This document shows positions 15,266 to 23,368 of a stretch of 35,461 nt of DNA, piece by piece (the stretch's first letter is position 1; each line of letters opens with the position of its first letter). A model generated the notes under the pieces. The model had not been told where the DNA came from and did not search any database. It worked only from the letters and a program-made list of their open reading frames with translations. The translations under genes were made by a program, and so were the position numbers. Source of the DNA: Magnetococcales bacterium (lineage in GTDB: Bacteria; Pseudomonadota; Magnetococcia; Magnetococcales; JADGAQ01); NCBI GenBank assembly GCA_015231925.1, contig JADGAQ010000019.1, positions 1-35,461 of the forward strand, in the 5' to 3' direction.

Positions 15266-17164
15266 TCAACTCGCTTCAGCATACCCCCCGGCTTGGCCAC
15301 TTACACGGTGGAAGCCGGAAACATGCTGCCGCCACAGGAAGATATCCACCGGACCCCAGTAACGGAAGCTCTCCCCCCATTGTGGCCGCTGACACCAACG
15401 CTGGAAATCGTCGCGCAGAAAAGGCCCGTCGAAGGCGGGATCCTGGAGAAAGAGGCTGCTGGACATGATATCGCTCATCATCTGCCGCAACGGCCCCAGG
15501 AACCACTCCACCGTCGGCGCATTGAAACCGATCTTGCGACGGTCCGTGCGAATGAAATCGGGCACGATGTCGCGCACCGCATGGCGCAATATGCGTTTAC
15601 TGAAACCGCGACCGACCCGGCTGTCGTTGGGCAGGGCCATGACGAACTCCACCAGGCGGTAGTCCATGAAAGGCATGCGGTTTTCCACACCGTGGGCCAT
15701 GGAGCAACGGTCGAAGTGTTGCAGAATGGGTGGAATGGAATCCTGCATCAGGGCCCGATAGAGCGCAAGGCGAAAGGGATCGGTCTCTTCCGCAGGCAGG
15801 GAGTGGCTGAACCGGGAGCCGTTCTCCGGCCCTGGGGAGATCGCCCCCCCGTCGGCAGCCGGGAGAAAGCGTCGTTTCAACAGGGAAAGCGCCACCCGCG
15901 AGGCGGAGGCGAAGCGGCTGTCAAAAGCGTTTTCACCCTGTCTGGCGTAGGTGCGCCAGAGATCCATGAACCGCAGAGGGTCGAAGGGACGCAATGCCGA
16001 CTCCAGGGCCGGCTGCAAGGCGCTGAAATAACCACCCATGATCTCGTCCGGACCCTGCCCGTCCAGGGTGACTTTGACTCCGTGGCCGCGGATGAATTCG
16101 AAGAGTTTCCAGATCGGATACTGGCCCAACACCGACACCGGGCCATCCTGATCGGCGATCATGCCCTGGATGTCGTCCGGCTGGGGCGGTTCGACCTCCA
16201 GAACCCGCAGGTCGATGTGGAGATGGCGGGCCAGTTGGCGGGCCTTGTCGACCTCGTCCAGGGTGGTGCCGGGAAAGGAGACGCAAAAGGCGGCATACTC
16301 CCCCTTGGCGCTGCGGGCCATGACCCGTTGGCGGTGGTTGGCGACCAGGGCGGTGATGGTCGACGAGTCGAGCCCCCCCGAAAGGCAGGTACCCAGCGGC
16401 ACATCGCTTTGCAGACGAAGCTGACAACTCTCTTCCAACAGAACACGCAGGTGTCGGGCCTGACCCTCGAAATCCGCCGGGATGGGATCCTGCGGGGCCC
16501 GCAGACGGTACCAGACCCGCTGCTCCGCACGGCGTCCGTCCCAACGCAGGCAGCAGCCTCCCGGCAGGGTGGAAACCTGGTTGAGGTAGGTCTCCGCGGT
16601 GCCGTGCCAGTCGGAAACCACCTGTCCGATGCGGCGCACCACGGCTTCGTTGACGGAGAAGAGACCGGGTTGCCAGCGGTGCAGCGCCTGCACCTCGGAG
16701 GCAAAAGACAGATTTCCCTCCCGGTGGTGGAAATAGAGGGGCTTCTTGCCGTAACGGTCGCGGGAGAGAAACAGAATCTTGTCGCGGGTATCCCACAGGG
16801 CAAAGGCCCACATGCCGTTGAAGCGATGCTGGCAAGCCTCTCCCCAACGGTCGAAGGCGGCGGCGATCACCTCGGTGTCGCTTTCGCTGCGAAAGACGTA
16901 GCCGACGTCTTCCAACTCGCTCCTCAGCGCAAGAAAATTGTAAATTTCGCCGTTGAAAACCACCTGGTAGCGATGGTCCAGGCAAGACATGGGTTGATGC
17001 CCCTTGGGCGACAGATCCAGAATCGCCAGACGACGATGCCCCAGCCAAACGCGATCCGCGGAGCTGCGCCACTCACCCCGGGCATCGGGCCCTCGATGCG
17101 CCAAGGCGTGGAGGGGAAAGGGAAGATCGTAATCCTCTCCGCAGACACCCGCGATTCCACACAT
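15266..17164 (-). CDS. asnB: Asparagine synthase (glutamine-hydrolysing) family protein
   Basis: The 632-residue protein has a class II glutamine amidotransferase domain with nucleophile Cys2 (MCGIAG), HRGPD (23-27), GHRRLAI (42-48), NGEIYN (71-76) and SDTEV (95-99). A synthetase domain follows with the pyrophosphatase loop SGGLDSS (262-268). All catalytic elements are intact. It could make asparagine from aspartate, glutamine and ATP. AsnB-like proteins in polysaccharide clusters are often thought to amidate sugar acids instead, and the position between a methyltransferase and wzm favours that (inference). ATG 17164 encodes the obligatory Met-Cys. The next gene downstream starts 64 bases after its stop. 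Confidence 0.93.
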   Translation of the reverse strand: MCGIAGVCGEDYDLPFPLHALAHRGPDARGEWRSSADRVWLGHRRLAILDLSPKGHQPMSCLDHRYQVVFNGEIYNFLALRSELEDVGYVFRSESDTEVIAAAFDRWGEACQHRFNGMWAFALWDTRDKILFLSRDRYGKKPLYFHHREGNLSFASEVQALHRWQPGLFSVNEAVVRRIGQVVSDWHGTAETYLNQVSTLPGGCCLRWDGRRAEQRVWYRLRAPQDPIPADFEGQARHLRVLLEESCQLRLQSDVPLGTCLSGGLDSSTITALVANHRQRVMARSAKGEYAAFCVSFPGTTLDEVDKARQLARHLHIDLRVLEVEPPQPDDIQGMIADQDGPVSVLGQYPIWKLFEFIRGHGVKVTLDGQGPDEIMGGYFSALQPALESALRPFDPLRFMDLWRTYARQGENAFDSRFASASRVALSLLKRRFLPAADGGAISPGPENGSRFSHSLPAEETDPFRLALYRALMQDSIPPILQHFDRCSMAHGVENRMPFMDYRLVEFVMALPNDSRVGRGFSKRILRHAVRDIVPDFIRTDRRKIGFNAPTVEWFLGPLRQMMSDIMSSSLFLQDPAFDGPFLRDDFQRWCQRPQWGESFRYWGPVDIFLWRQHVSGFHRVSGQAGGYAEAS

Positions 17165-17200
17165 ACCGCCCCTCTCCCTGGCAAGACGAACGGACCGGCG

Positions 17201-18109
17201 CTACCGGCCAGAAACACTGGATGGTTTGTGGCCGTAGGCATAGAGCGCGTGGCCAAAACGCGCCGTGATGCCATCCTGGACAGAGACGGAAAGATGTCGG
17301 GCGACGAAGTTGCGAATGCCGAACCGGCTGGGTACCAGGATCAGGGCGGTCTCGCGTTCGGCGTGATGGGAAAAACGCTCCACCACCAATGGCGCCAGCA
17401 GACGTCGCATGCCCCGACGGCTCCACGACCGGGCCAACGGCGCTCCCCCGTGTTCGGCCCCGTCGCTGTACCGGCTCTGCAGTTCGTTCCAACCCGGATG
17501 ACGCCACAACCGGCCCTGAAGTATGCCCAACCGGATCAGCACATACAGCGAATACATGGACCAGGTGTAGTAGATCATGATGCCGAACTCCCCACCCGGC
17601 TTGAGCAACCCGCCGATCTTTCGGGCGATCTGCTCGGTATCCGGCGAGTGGTGAATCACCCCCCAGGACCAGATGAAGTCAAATGGCCCGTCGATGGCGT
17701 CGATGCCTCGGGCATCCATCTGCCGCAGATCGGCTTTCAGCCCGGCCAGTTCGAGTCGCTTGCCCGTCATCTGAATGGAATGGGGGGCCAGGTCGATGGC
17801 GGTAACATCGCAGCCCCATTCGGCGAACGTTTGGGTCCAGAAACCCATGCCACAACCGATTTCCAGCACCCGTTTCCCGGCCACCCGTTCGCGGCAGAGC
17901 AGGAGGTCTCCCGCATACGCCGCATTCGGGGAGGTTACCAGACAACTGTTCCGCCACCATCCGGCATCGGCCTGGCGAAAGAATTCCCGATAGTCGTCAT
18001 CGGTTTGCGGGAGGTACCGCACATACCCCTGATAATTCATCGGGTGCTGATCCCACCAGTCGCGAACCGATGAGATGACCGCATGGTCCGAAGCTTTACA
18101 GAAGGCCAT
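17201..18109 (-). CDS. Class I SAM-dependent methyltransferase
   Basis: The 302-residue protein has motif I VLEIGCGMG at 81-89, the acidic end of strand 2 (AIDLA, D106), and FDFIWSWGVIHHSPDTEQIARKI followed by LLKPGGEFGIMIYY. This is the ordinary class I SAM fold of small-molecule methyltransferases. The substrate is not evident; in this cluster a sugar of the exported glycan is likely. ATG 18109 is chosen over GTG 18175 because a promoter-like pair on the minus strand (18148-18177) would start transcription downstream of that GTG. It lies 36 bases before asnB and is probably the first gene of the asnB-wzm-wzt-acyltransferase operon. Confidence 0.88.
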   Translation of the reverse strand: MAFCKASDHAVISSVRDWWDQHPMNYQGYVRYLPQTDDDYREFFRQADAGWWRNSCLVTSPNAAYAGDLLLCRERVAGKRVLEIGCGMGFWTQTFAEWGCDVTAIDLAPHSIQMTGKRLELAGLKADLRQMDARGIDAIDGPFDFIWSWGVIHHSPDTEQIARKIGGLLKPGGEFGIMIYYTWSMYSLYVLIRLGILQGRLWRHPGWNELQSRYSDGAEHGGAPLARSWSRRGMRRLLAPLVVERFSHHAERETALILVPSRFGIRNFVARHLSVSVQDGITARFGHALYAYGHKPSSVSGR

Positions 18110-18147
18110 CAGATCATTCCGCAACAAAATAGGGTTCAATTTGGGAC

Positions 18148-18177
18148 AGTATAACTCAGCCGAAATTCGGGGCACAA
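18148..18177 (-). promoter_or_regulatory. Candidate promoter of the polysaccharide operon
   Basis: On the minus strand TTGTGC and TATACT are separated by 18 bases, about 39 bases before the methyltransferase ATG. The -10 is a good match and the -35 partial. The DNA just upstream (18180-18240) is strongly AT-rich, as promoter-proximal DNA often is. Confidence 0.35.
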
Positions 18178-18368
18178 GATGATTGTCAATAATATTTTAA
18201 TTATTTATTGATAGATATTTATGCGGAGGTCATTATTTAATGTCCATCAGCTCACGACAACATCCAACCGGAACAGGCGCGAGAAATCTTAATTATGGAC
18301 GAAAAAGCCAAAAAATATAACCTTTTATTTTTTGATTTCCAGGAGATTAAATATAAGCATCTCTTCAG

Positions 18369-18484
18369 GTATACGGGGGTTCGGGGGGGATTATCCCCCC
18401 CGACGGGTCCAGGGCAGCGCCCCGGGACTCTTCCTTTTGCTGTTGACACGATCATGTCGAACTGTGCAGGAGCATGAATAGTTA
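18369..18484 (+). repeat. GC-hairpin repeat block, copy G
   Basis: The G-run/C-run hairpin, one CCAGGG..CCCGGG unit, a TTCCTTTTGCTGTTGAC tail and the end box ATGAATAGTTAG follow the same order as copy F. The AT box is missing or unrecognisable. The 436-bp gap 18110-18545 otherwise holds only an AT-rich stretch (18180-18366) in which I see no gene. Confidence 0.75.
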
Positions 18485-18545
18485 GAAACATTAAACGTCA
18501 AGAGACTTAAGGAATACACAAAACGGGTTGCAGCCCCTCCCCTTC

Positions 18546-19811
18546 TCACACGATATCCCAATGCAGCAGGGGTCGCAGACTCCCCGGCATCTCCCCGGCA
18601 TAACCACAGCGAGTCGGGTTGCCCTCGATCCGATCCCGAACCGAGAGACAAAGCACACCAAACTCCAGAACATGGTCTTCAAAAAATCCGTGATAGGTGG
18701 AAATGGCCAGGTCTATGAAATAGGGACCATCGTTAAAGAAGTTGCCAGGAATACAACAAACAGCCTGATGCACTCCGGACTCCTCCGGTGGCGCAACGGA
18801 GCAGATGGAAAAGAAAGCCATGACGCCATCGGCGCGCTTGACCCGAATATTGGGAAAATAGATGCCTGCCAATGGTTGCCGGATTTCGTAACTCATGGTT
18901 ACGGTAAATGGTTTGTCAATATCGATTTCGGCAGCCACAGCCCCCCTGTCGTCCCGCACGACGGCATGAAGCAGGCGGACTTTGTCGTTTCCGGCGGGGC
19001 GCTCCCGGCGGGTGAAGTCGCAACTGGCGGCCCCCTGGCCGTCGTCACTCTTGTAGTAACTCAGCACCACGTCGCCGGGACGACCGTCGGCGACGATACG
19101 CCCCCGCTCCAACAACACCGCGCGACTGCACAGGGAGAGAATCATGGACATGCTGTGGCTGACGAAGAGGACGGTACGTCCTTCCTGACTGACCTCCTGC
19201 ATGCGACCCAGGCACTTCTTCTGGAAACGGGCGTCCCCCACCGCCAAAACCTCGTCCACCAGGAGGATTTCCGGGTCGAGGTGGGCGGCCACCGCGAAGG
19301 CCAGACGCACGTACATGCCGCTGGAGTAGCGTTTGACCGGGGTATCCAGAAAGGTTTCCACCTCGGAGAAGGCGACGATTTCGTCGAACTTCCGGGTAAT
19401 CTCCCGACGCGACATGCCCAATACGGCGCCGTTCAGGAAGATGTTCTCCCGGCCCGTCAGTTCCGGATGAAAACCGGTACCCACTTCCAGCAGGGTTCCC
19501 AGACGGCCCCGGACTTCGATGCGACCGCAGGTGGGCTCGGTGATGCGACTGATGACCTTGAGAAAGGTGCTTTTGCCGGCGCCGTTGCGACCGATGATCC
19601 CGACCACTTCTCCGGGAGGGATGTCGAGATCGATCTCCTGCAGGGCCCAGAAGCGACGGGAAGCCCCCCCGGAGGGGGAACGACCGGTCAGCAGACGCCA
19701 TGGCGCGGTGACCAGACGGGTCATGGCGCTACGGAAGTCTTCCGCATCGCGGGTGCCCAGCAGGTACTCCTTGCCGACGTTGCGCGCCTTGATGGCCAGG
19801 TTGTCCAACAA
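18546..19811 (-). CDS. wzt: Wzt-type polysaccharide ABC transporter ATPase, copy 2
   Basis: This is a second 421-residue Wzt-like ATPase with Walker A GRNGAGKST, signature YSSGM, Walker B ILLVDE and an H-loop His. Its C-terminal domain resembles that of copy 1 but differs at many positions (for example IRQPLAGIYFPNIRVKRADGV against ILKHSPGQLHPNIRVNRSDGS). That domain senses the glycan in the family, so the two copies may recognise different chain ends. It probably starts at TTG 19811 (or TTG 19808), with GGAGG just upstream, as in copy 1. No permease gene adjoins it. It may share the single Wzm or be a spare copy. Confidence 0.92.
   Translation of the reverse strand: MLDNLAIKARNVGKEYLLGTRDAEDFRSAMTRLVTAPWRLLTGRSPSGGASRRFWALQEIDLDIPPGEVVGIIGRNGAGKSTFLKVISRITEPTCGRIEVRGRLGTLLEVGTGFHPELTGRENIFLNGAVLGMSRREITRKFDEIVAFSEVETFLDTPVKRYSSGMYVRLAFAVAAHLDPEILLVDEVLAVGDARFQKKCLGRMQEVSQEGRTVLFVSHSMSMILSLCSRAVLLERGRIVADGRPGDVVLSYYKSDDGQGAASCDFTRRERPAGNDKVRLLHAVVRDDRGAVAAEIDIDKPFTVTMSYEIRQPLAGIYFPNIRVKRADGVMAFFSICSVAPPEESGVHQAVCCIPGNFFNDGPYFIDLAISTYHGFFEDHVLEFGVLCLSVRDRIEGNPTRCGYAGEMPGSLRPLLHWDIV
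18991..19547 (-). repeat. 557-bp exact duplicate within wzt copy 2
   Basis: Partner of 13527-14083. The first differences appear at 19548 (A against G in copy 1) and just before 18991. See the copy 1 entry for the interpretation. Confidence 0.85.
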
Positions 19812-19834
19812 ATCCTCCGGTGTAGCCTTTTTGG

Positions 19835-20180
19835 CCTTTTAATATTTTGACTTTAAAAAATAAAAAAATGAGATGTTCTATCCTTTGACTTTATTAGTAT
19901 TATTTTGGCCAATCAGTATCTGTTCAAATATACGGGGGTTTGGGGGGGATTATCCCCCCCAACGGGTCCAGGGGGCACCCCTGGGACTTTTCCTTTCGCC
20001 GTTGACTTCGTCATATCGCGCTGCGCGGGATCCTGAATAGTTACAGAAAAATGACGCATTCCAAAGTGGACGCGGTATAGTTACGCCTATCAACAATACT
20101 GAAAAAATATTTCTGATAAAGAATACATCAAAGGACAGAACATTTCCTTTTTTTGCTACTTAAAAAGATAACATATTGAA
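19835..20180. repeat. GC-hairpin block flanked by inverted AT boxes, copy H
   Basis: An AT box in one orientation (19835-19889) is followed by the GC part (19928-20044, single hairpin variant CCAGGGGGCACCCCTGG and the box CTGAATAGTTAC), and then an AT box in the opposite orientation (20127-20180). The two boxes act as imperfect ~54-bp inverted termini around the hairpins, which looks like a miniature mobile element. It fills most of the 493-bp gap between wzt copy 2 and the epimerase gene. No ORF of note is present. Confidence 0.65.
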
Positions 20181-20304
20181 AGTCAAAGGATTTAACCTAT
20201 ATCCCCCCCTCGATCGCACCGCACCTCGCCAGGAAACTTGCCCGCCGAGGGCAGATTGCCGTAATAATAGCGGAGCGTCAACCTGCTTTGGGATCTCTCT
20301 TGCC

Positions 20305-20874
20305 ATGCCCTTCATCCGTGAAGCCACCCCCCTTCCCGATTGTTTCATCGTGCGCCAGCAGGTCTACCCTGACGGACGCGGATTTTTCACCGAGGTCTGG
20401 CGCAGCGACTTCTTCGCCGAGTTGGGTCTGCCCGCAAACTTCGTGCAGTTGAACCACTCCGGATCGGTGGGCGGCGTGGTGCGGGGCCTGCATTTTCAAT
20501 GGGATCCCCCCATGGGCAAGCTGATGCGGGTCGCCGTGGGCCGCGCCATGCTGGTCGCCGTGGATATTCGCAAGGGCTCGCCAACCCTGGGACAAGCCTT
20601 CACCCTGGAGTGCGACGCCTCCGACCGGGTACAACTCTGGGCTCCGCCGGGATTCGCCCGCGGCTTTTGCGTGCTGTCGGACTTTGCCGAAATCAACTAT
20701 CTGGTCACCAACTGCTACAACCCGAAAGGGGAATCGGGTATTCTTTGGAACGATCCCGCCCTCGGCATCCACTGGCCGGTGAGCGACCCGATCCTGTCGA
20801 AGAAGGACGCCACGGCGCAAACCCTGGCGCAGTGGCTGGACAATCCCCTTTCCGACCACTTCACCTACCCATGA
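20305..20874 (+). CDS. dTDP-4-dehydrorhamnose 3,5-epimerase family protein, copy 1
   Basis: The 189-residue cupin protein is RmlC-like. It has RGLHFQ with the catalytic-type His63, the phosphate-contact Lys72 (MGKLMRV), VDIRKGSPTLG, Tyr132 (EINYLVTNCY) and Asp150 (WNDPALGIHWP). One conserved box deviates: the usual AHGF is ARGF (118-121), so a His is replaced by Arg119. RmlC epimerises C3 and C5 of 4-keto-6-deoxy sugars; single-site 3-epimerases occur in the same family, so the exact reaction is open. ATG 20305 has only a weak ribosome site (GGGA). An ArsR-type regulator gene follows after 4 bases, probably in one transcript. Confidence 0.88.
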   Translation: MPFIREATPLPDCFIVRQQVYPDGRGFFTEVWRSDFFAELGLPANFVQLNHSGSVGGVVRGLHFQWDPPMGKLMRVAVGRAMLVAVDIRKGSPTLGQAFTLECDASDRVQLWAPPGFARGFCVLSDFAEINYLVTNCYNPKGESGILWNDPALGIHWPVSDPILSKKDATAQTLAQWLDNPLSDHFTYP

Positions 20875-20878
20875 CGCC

Positions 20879-21244
20879 ATGATGACACCCGATGCCCTGC
20901 TCAAGACCCTGGTGGACGAAACCCGCCTGCGTTGTCTGTTGCTGCTTCTGGAAGAACGGGAGCTTTGCGTCTGCGAACTGGGGCATGCCCTGGAGGAGAT
21001 CCAACCCAAGATCTCCCGTCATCTGGCCTTGCTACGCAAGGAACAGGTGGTTCAAGACCGTCGCGCCGGGCAGTGGGTCTACTATCGCCTTCACCCGGAA
21101 CTGCCCGACTGGGCCATGACCGTTTTGCAGGCCCTGGCCCGGGGAGGCCGCGAGACCGCCTTTTTCCGCCAGGATCATCAACGCCTGCTGCACATGAAAG
21201 ACCGTCCGGACCGCTGCGCCCCCGGAGCCTGCGGAGAAAAGTAG
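20879..21244 (+). CDS. ArsR/SmtB-family metalloregulator
   Basis: The 121-residue protein has the ArsR winged-helix pattern: DETRLRCLLLLLEEREL, then the recognition helix QPKISRHLALLRKEQVV and the wing RRAGQWVYYRL. The metal-site motif ELCVCEL places Cys30 and Cys32 in the As(III)/Sb(III)-type position, but the third Cys of the classical CVCDLC is absent. Two more Cys sit at the C-terminus (C113 and C118, CAPGAC). No ars efflux or reductase gene is near. The start at 20879 or 20882 (ATGATG) lacks a ribosome site and lies 4 bases after the epimerase stop, so translation is probably coupled. Its target and ligand are unknown. Confidence 0.88.
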   Translation: MMTPDALLKTLVDETRLRCLLLLLEERELCVCELGHALEEIQPKISRHLALLRKEQVVQDRRAGQWVYYRLHPELPDWAMTVLQALARGGRETAFFRQDHQRLLHMKDRPDRCAPGACGEK

Positions 21245-21252
21245 TCACAGCC

Positions 21253-21308
21253 TTTCAATATGTTATCTTTTAAGTATCAAAAAAAAGGAAATGTTCTGTC
21301 TTTTGACT
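21253..21308 (+). repeat. AT box, isolated copy
   Basis: TTTCAATATGTTATC, TTTTAAGTATC, an A-run, GGAAATGTTCTGTC and TTTTGAC repeat the AT box in the plus orientation, 9 bases after the ArsR stop and between convergent genes. No GC hairpin part adjoins it, so the AT box can exist alone. Confidence 0.7.
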
Positions 21309-21343
21309 TTTCTGTTATATTGACAGACCGCCCATCTAAATAG

Positions 21344-21874
21344 TCAACGGTAATCGGGAAAGCTGGCATCCCGCTCGGACAGAATCACCTCGTTCGGCAA
21401 AGGCCAGGCGATACCAAAGGCCGGATCGTTCCACCGAATCCCCCGAGCCGCTTCGGGGACGTAAGAAGTCGACATCTGGTAAAAGACCTCGGTATCGTCA
21501 CTCAAGGTCTGAAACCCATGCGCCAAGCCTTCCGGAATATAGAGCCCCCGACGACTCCCGGCATCGAGTTCCACCGCGTGCCATCGCCCGTAACAAGGGG
21601 AGTCGCGCCGCAAATCCACCACCACATCCCAAATGCTCCCCCGAATACACCGCACCAACTTGATCTCGCCATGAGGCGCTTCCTGCCAGTGCAGCCCCCT
21701 CAGCGTACCCCGCTTGCGATTCCACGAGAGATTGCACTGCACCAGATCCCCCGACAAACCCCGCTCCAAAAAAGCCTGCCGACACCAGCTGCGGGCAAAC
21801 AAGCCCCGTTCATCTTCCAGAGGCTCCAATTCCACCCGCCAAACGCCGGGCAGCGGCGTCGGCAAGAAGATCAT
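21344..21874 (-). CDS. rfbC: dTDP-4-dehydrorhamnose 3,5-epimerase family protein, copy 2
   Basis: The 176-residue RmlC-type cupin keeps all landmarks: RGLHWQ with His62, Lys72 (EIKLVR), DVVVDLRRDSPCYG, the intact IPEGLAHGF box (113-121), Tyr132 and Asp150 (WNDPAFGIAWP). It acts on the C3/C5 centres of a dTDP-4-keto-6-deoxy sugar or a close relative. The ATG at 21874 overlaps the stop of the upstream C-methyltransferase gene as ATGA, so the two are cotranslated and very likely act on the same nucleotide sugar. It differs strongly in sequence from the epimerase at 20305, so this is not a recent duplicate. Confidence 0.9.
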   Translation of the reverse strand: MIFLPTPLPGVWRVELEPLEDERGLFARSWCRQAFLERGLSGDLVQCNLSWNRKRGTLRGLHWQEAPHGEIKLVRCIRGSIWDVVVDLRRDSPCYGRWHAVELDAGSRRGLYIPEGLAHGFQTLSDDTEVFYQMSTSYVPEAARGIRWNDPAFGIAWPLPNEVILSERDASFPDYR

Positions 21875-23103
21875 CCCAACACCTCAAGTCGGGGAATCGG
21901 CACGACAAACTGCCCACCCCACTCCCGAATCCAAGCCAATTGGCTCATGACCTCCTCCCGAAGATTCCAGGGCAAAATCAGTACATAATCGGGTTGAGCC
22001 GGTCGCAGCGCCTCCACCGGTTGAATGGGCACCCGCACCCCTGGAATGAAACACCCCTGTTTGTACGGATTCCGATCCACGGTAAAGGGCAGCAGATCCG
22101 CGCCAATCCCGCAATAATTGAGCAGGGTGGTGGCCTTGGCGGGAGCGCCGTAACCAACCACCCGTTTATCGAGGCGCCGCGCCTCGGAGAGAAAGCCTCG
22201 CAAAGCCTCCCGAATCCCCTGCACCCGCTGCCCGAAGCCCTGATAGGCCTCCAGGGAGTCAAGCCGGGCCTCGATTTCCTGCCGCAACACCCTCTCCACC
22301 CCCGCTTGTATCCCCCTGCCCGACGAAACAGGTGCAAAATAGAGCCGTAACGAGCCGCCGTGGGTGGAAAGCTCCTCCAGGTCAAAAATCGTCAGACCGT
22401 GGGCTTCCGCTACTTTCCGCAGAGTCATCAGGGAAAAGTAGGAAAAATGTTCGTGATAAATGGTATCGAACTGATTGTTTGCCAGCAAACGCAACAGATG
22501 CGGCACCTCCACGGTAAGACACCCGTCGGGCTTGAGCAGCGCGGCCAAACCGGCAACGAAATCGTTCAGATCGGGCACATGCGCCAGAACGTTGTTGGCC
22601 ACCACCAGATCGGCCTGCCAACCCTTGGCCAACAATTCCCGAGCCAGGGAGAGTCCAAAAAATTCACAAACGGTCTCGATACCCCGGGAGCGTGCCACCT
22701 CGGCCACGTTTCGCGCCGGCTCCACCCCCAGACAGGGAACGCCCCGCTCCTTGAAATAACGCAAGAGATAACCGTCGTTGCTGGCGATCTCCACCACCCG
22801 ACTTCCTGCCCCCAAAGCGAGTCGCTCACTCACCTCCGCCACATAGCGGCGGCAATGTTCCAACCAACTGTCGGAATAGGAAGAAAAATAGACATACTCC
22901 TGAAAAATGGTCTGAGGGGTCTGTAACGGGGGCAATTGAGCCAGGAAACAGACCTCGCAAACCATGGGGTGCAAAGCAAAGACGCTCTCCCGCTCCGCCA
23001 AATCCCCGGGTTTGAGCAGGGAATTGGAGAGGGGGGAACTTCCAAGATCAACCATACTGCTTCTTAATGGACTATTGCAAAATCTGCAACAATATTCAGC
23101 CAT
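21871..23103 (-). CDS. NDP-sugar C-methyltransferase (NovU/TylC3-type)
   Basis: The 410-residue protein has the three-part layout of sugar C-methyltransferases. First comes an N-terminal zinc-type domain with Cys5/6, Cys9, Cys49 and Cys52 (CRFCNSPL, CEVC). A SAM fold follows with VVEIASNDGYLL at 103-114. A C-terminal Methyltransf_14 domain (GYGAPAKATTLLNYCGI, VDRNPYKQGCFIPG) ends it. The YHEHFSYFS box at 216-224 carries the Tyr and His typical of the active site. Family members methylate C3 of 4-keto-deoxy sugars. ATG 23103 has AGGAG 8 bases upstream; GTG 23112 overlaps that site. The gene is coupled to the RmlC-like gene, implying a branched-chain deoxysugar (inference). Confidence 0.92.
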   Translation of the reverse strand: MAEYCCRFCNSPLRSSMVDLGSSPLSNSLLKPGDLAERESVFALHPMVCEVCFLAQLPPLQTPQTIFQEYVYFSSYSDSWLEHCRRYVAEVSERLALGAGSRVVEIASNDGYLLRYFKERGVPCLGVEPARNVAEVARSRGIETVCEFFGLSLARELLAKGWQADLVVANNVLAHVPDLNDFVAGLAALLKPDGCLTVEVPHLLRLLANNQFDTIYHEHFSYFSLMTLRKVAEAHGLTIFDLEELSTHGGSLRLYFAPVSSGRGIQAGVERVLRQEIEARLDSLEAYQGFGQRVQGIREALRGFLSEARRLDKRVVGYGAPAKATTLLNYCGIGADLLPFTVDRNPYKQGCFIPGVRVPIQPVEALRPAQPDYVLILPWNLREEVMSQLAWIREWGGQFVVPIPRLEVLG

Positions 23104-23368
23104 ACAATACACTCCTATAGCAAACCGGTATTTTCATTTTTTAGGGAAGAACAAACAGCAATCCACATTCCCCGGTTACTGACCGCCCCTCGCATGCAAG
23201 AGGGTCACTCCGACCCCAATCCGGAGGAGAAGAAATCGTTCCCCTCGTAAATCTGTACCGATGCAAGGCGAGGTCGATCCCGCCAACGTTGCCATCTCGG
23301 AGGGCATTGTTCACCGCCGGCATCCCCAGGGTCCGGAATTCCACTCATCCTTCCGTCGAATGATCGCA

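Noticed and set aside
15200-18073. 957-codon plus-strand open frame
   Set aside because: It is antisense to asnB and the methyltransferase gene, both of which carry full catalytic motifs on the minus strand.
23141-23344. 67-codon minus-strand frame between the SDR and C-methyltransferase genes
   Set aside because: No ribosome site, no recognisable family and no neighbour support; it could be a remnant but cannot be shown.
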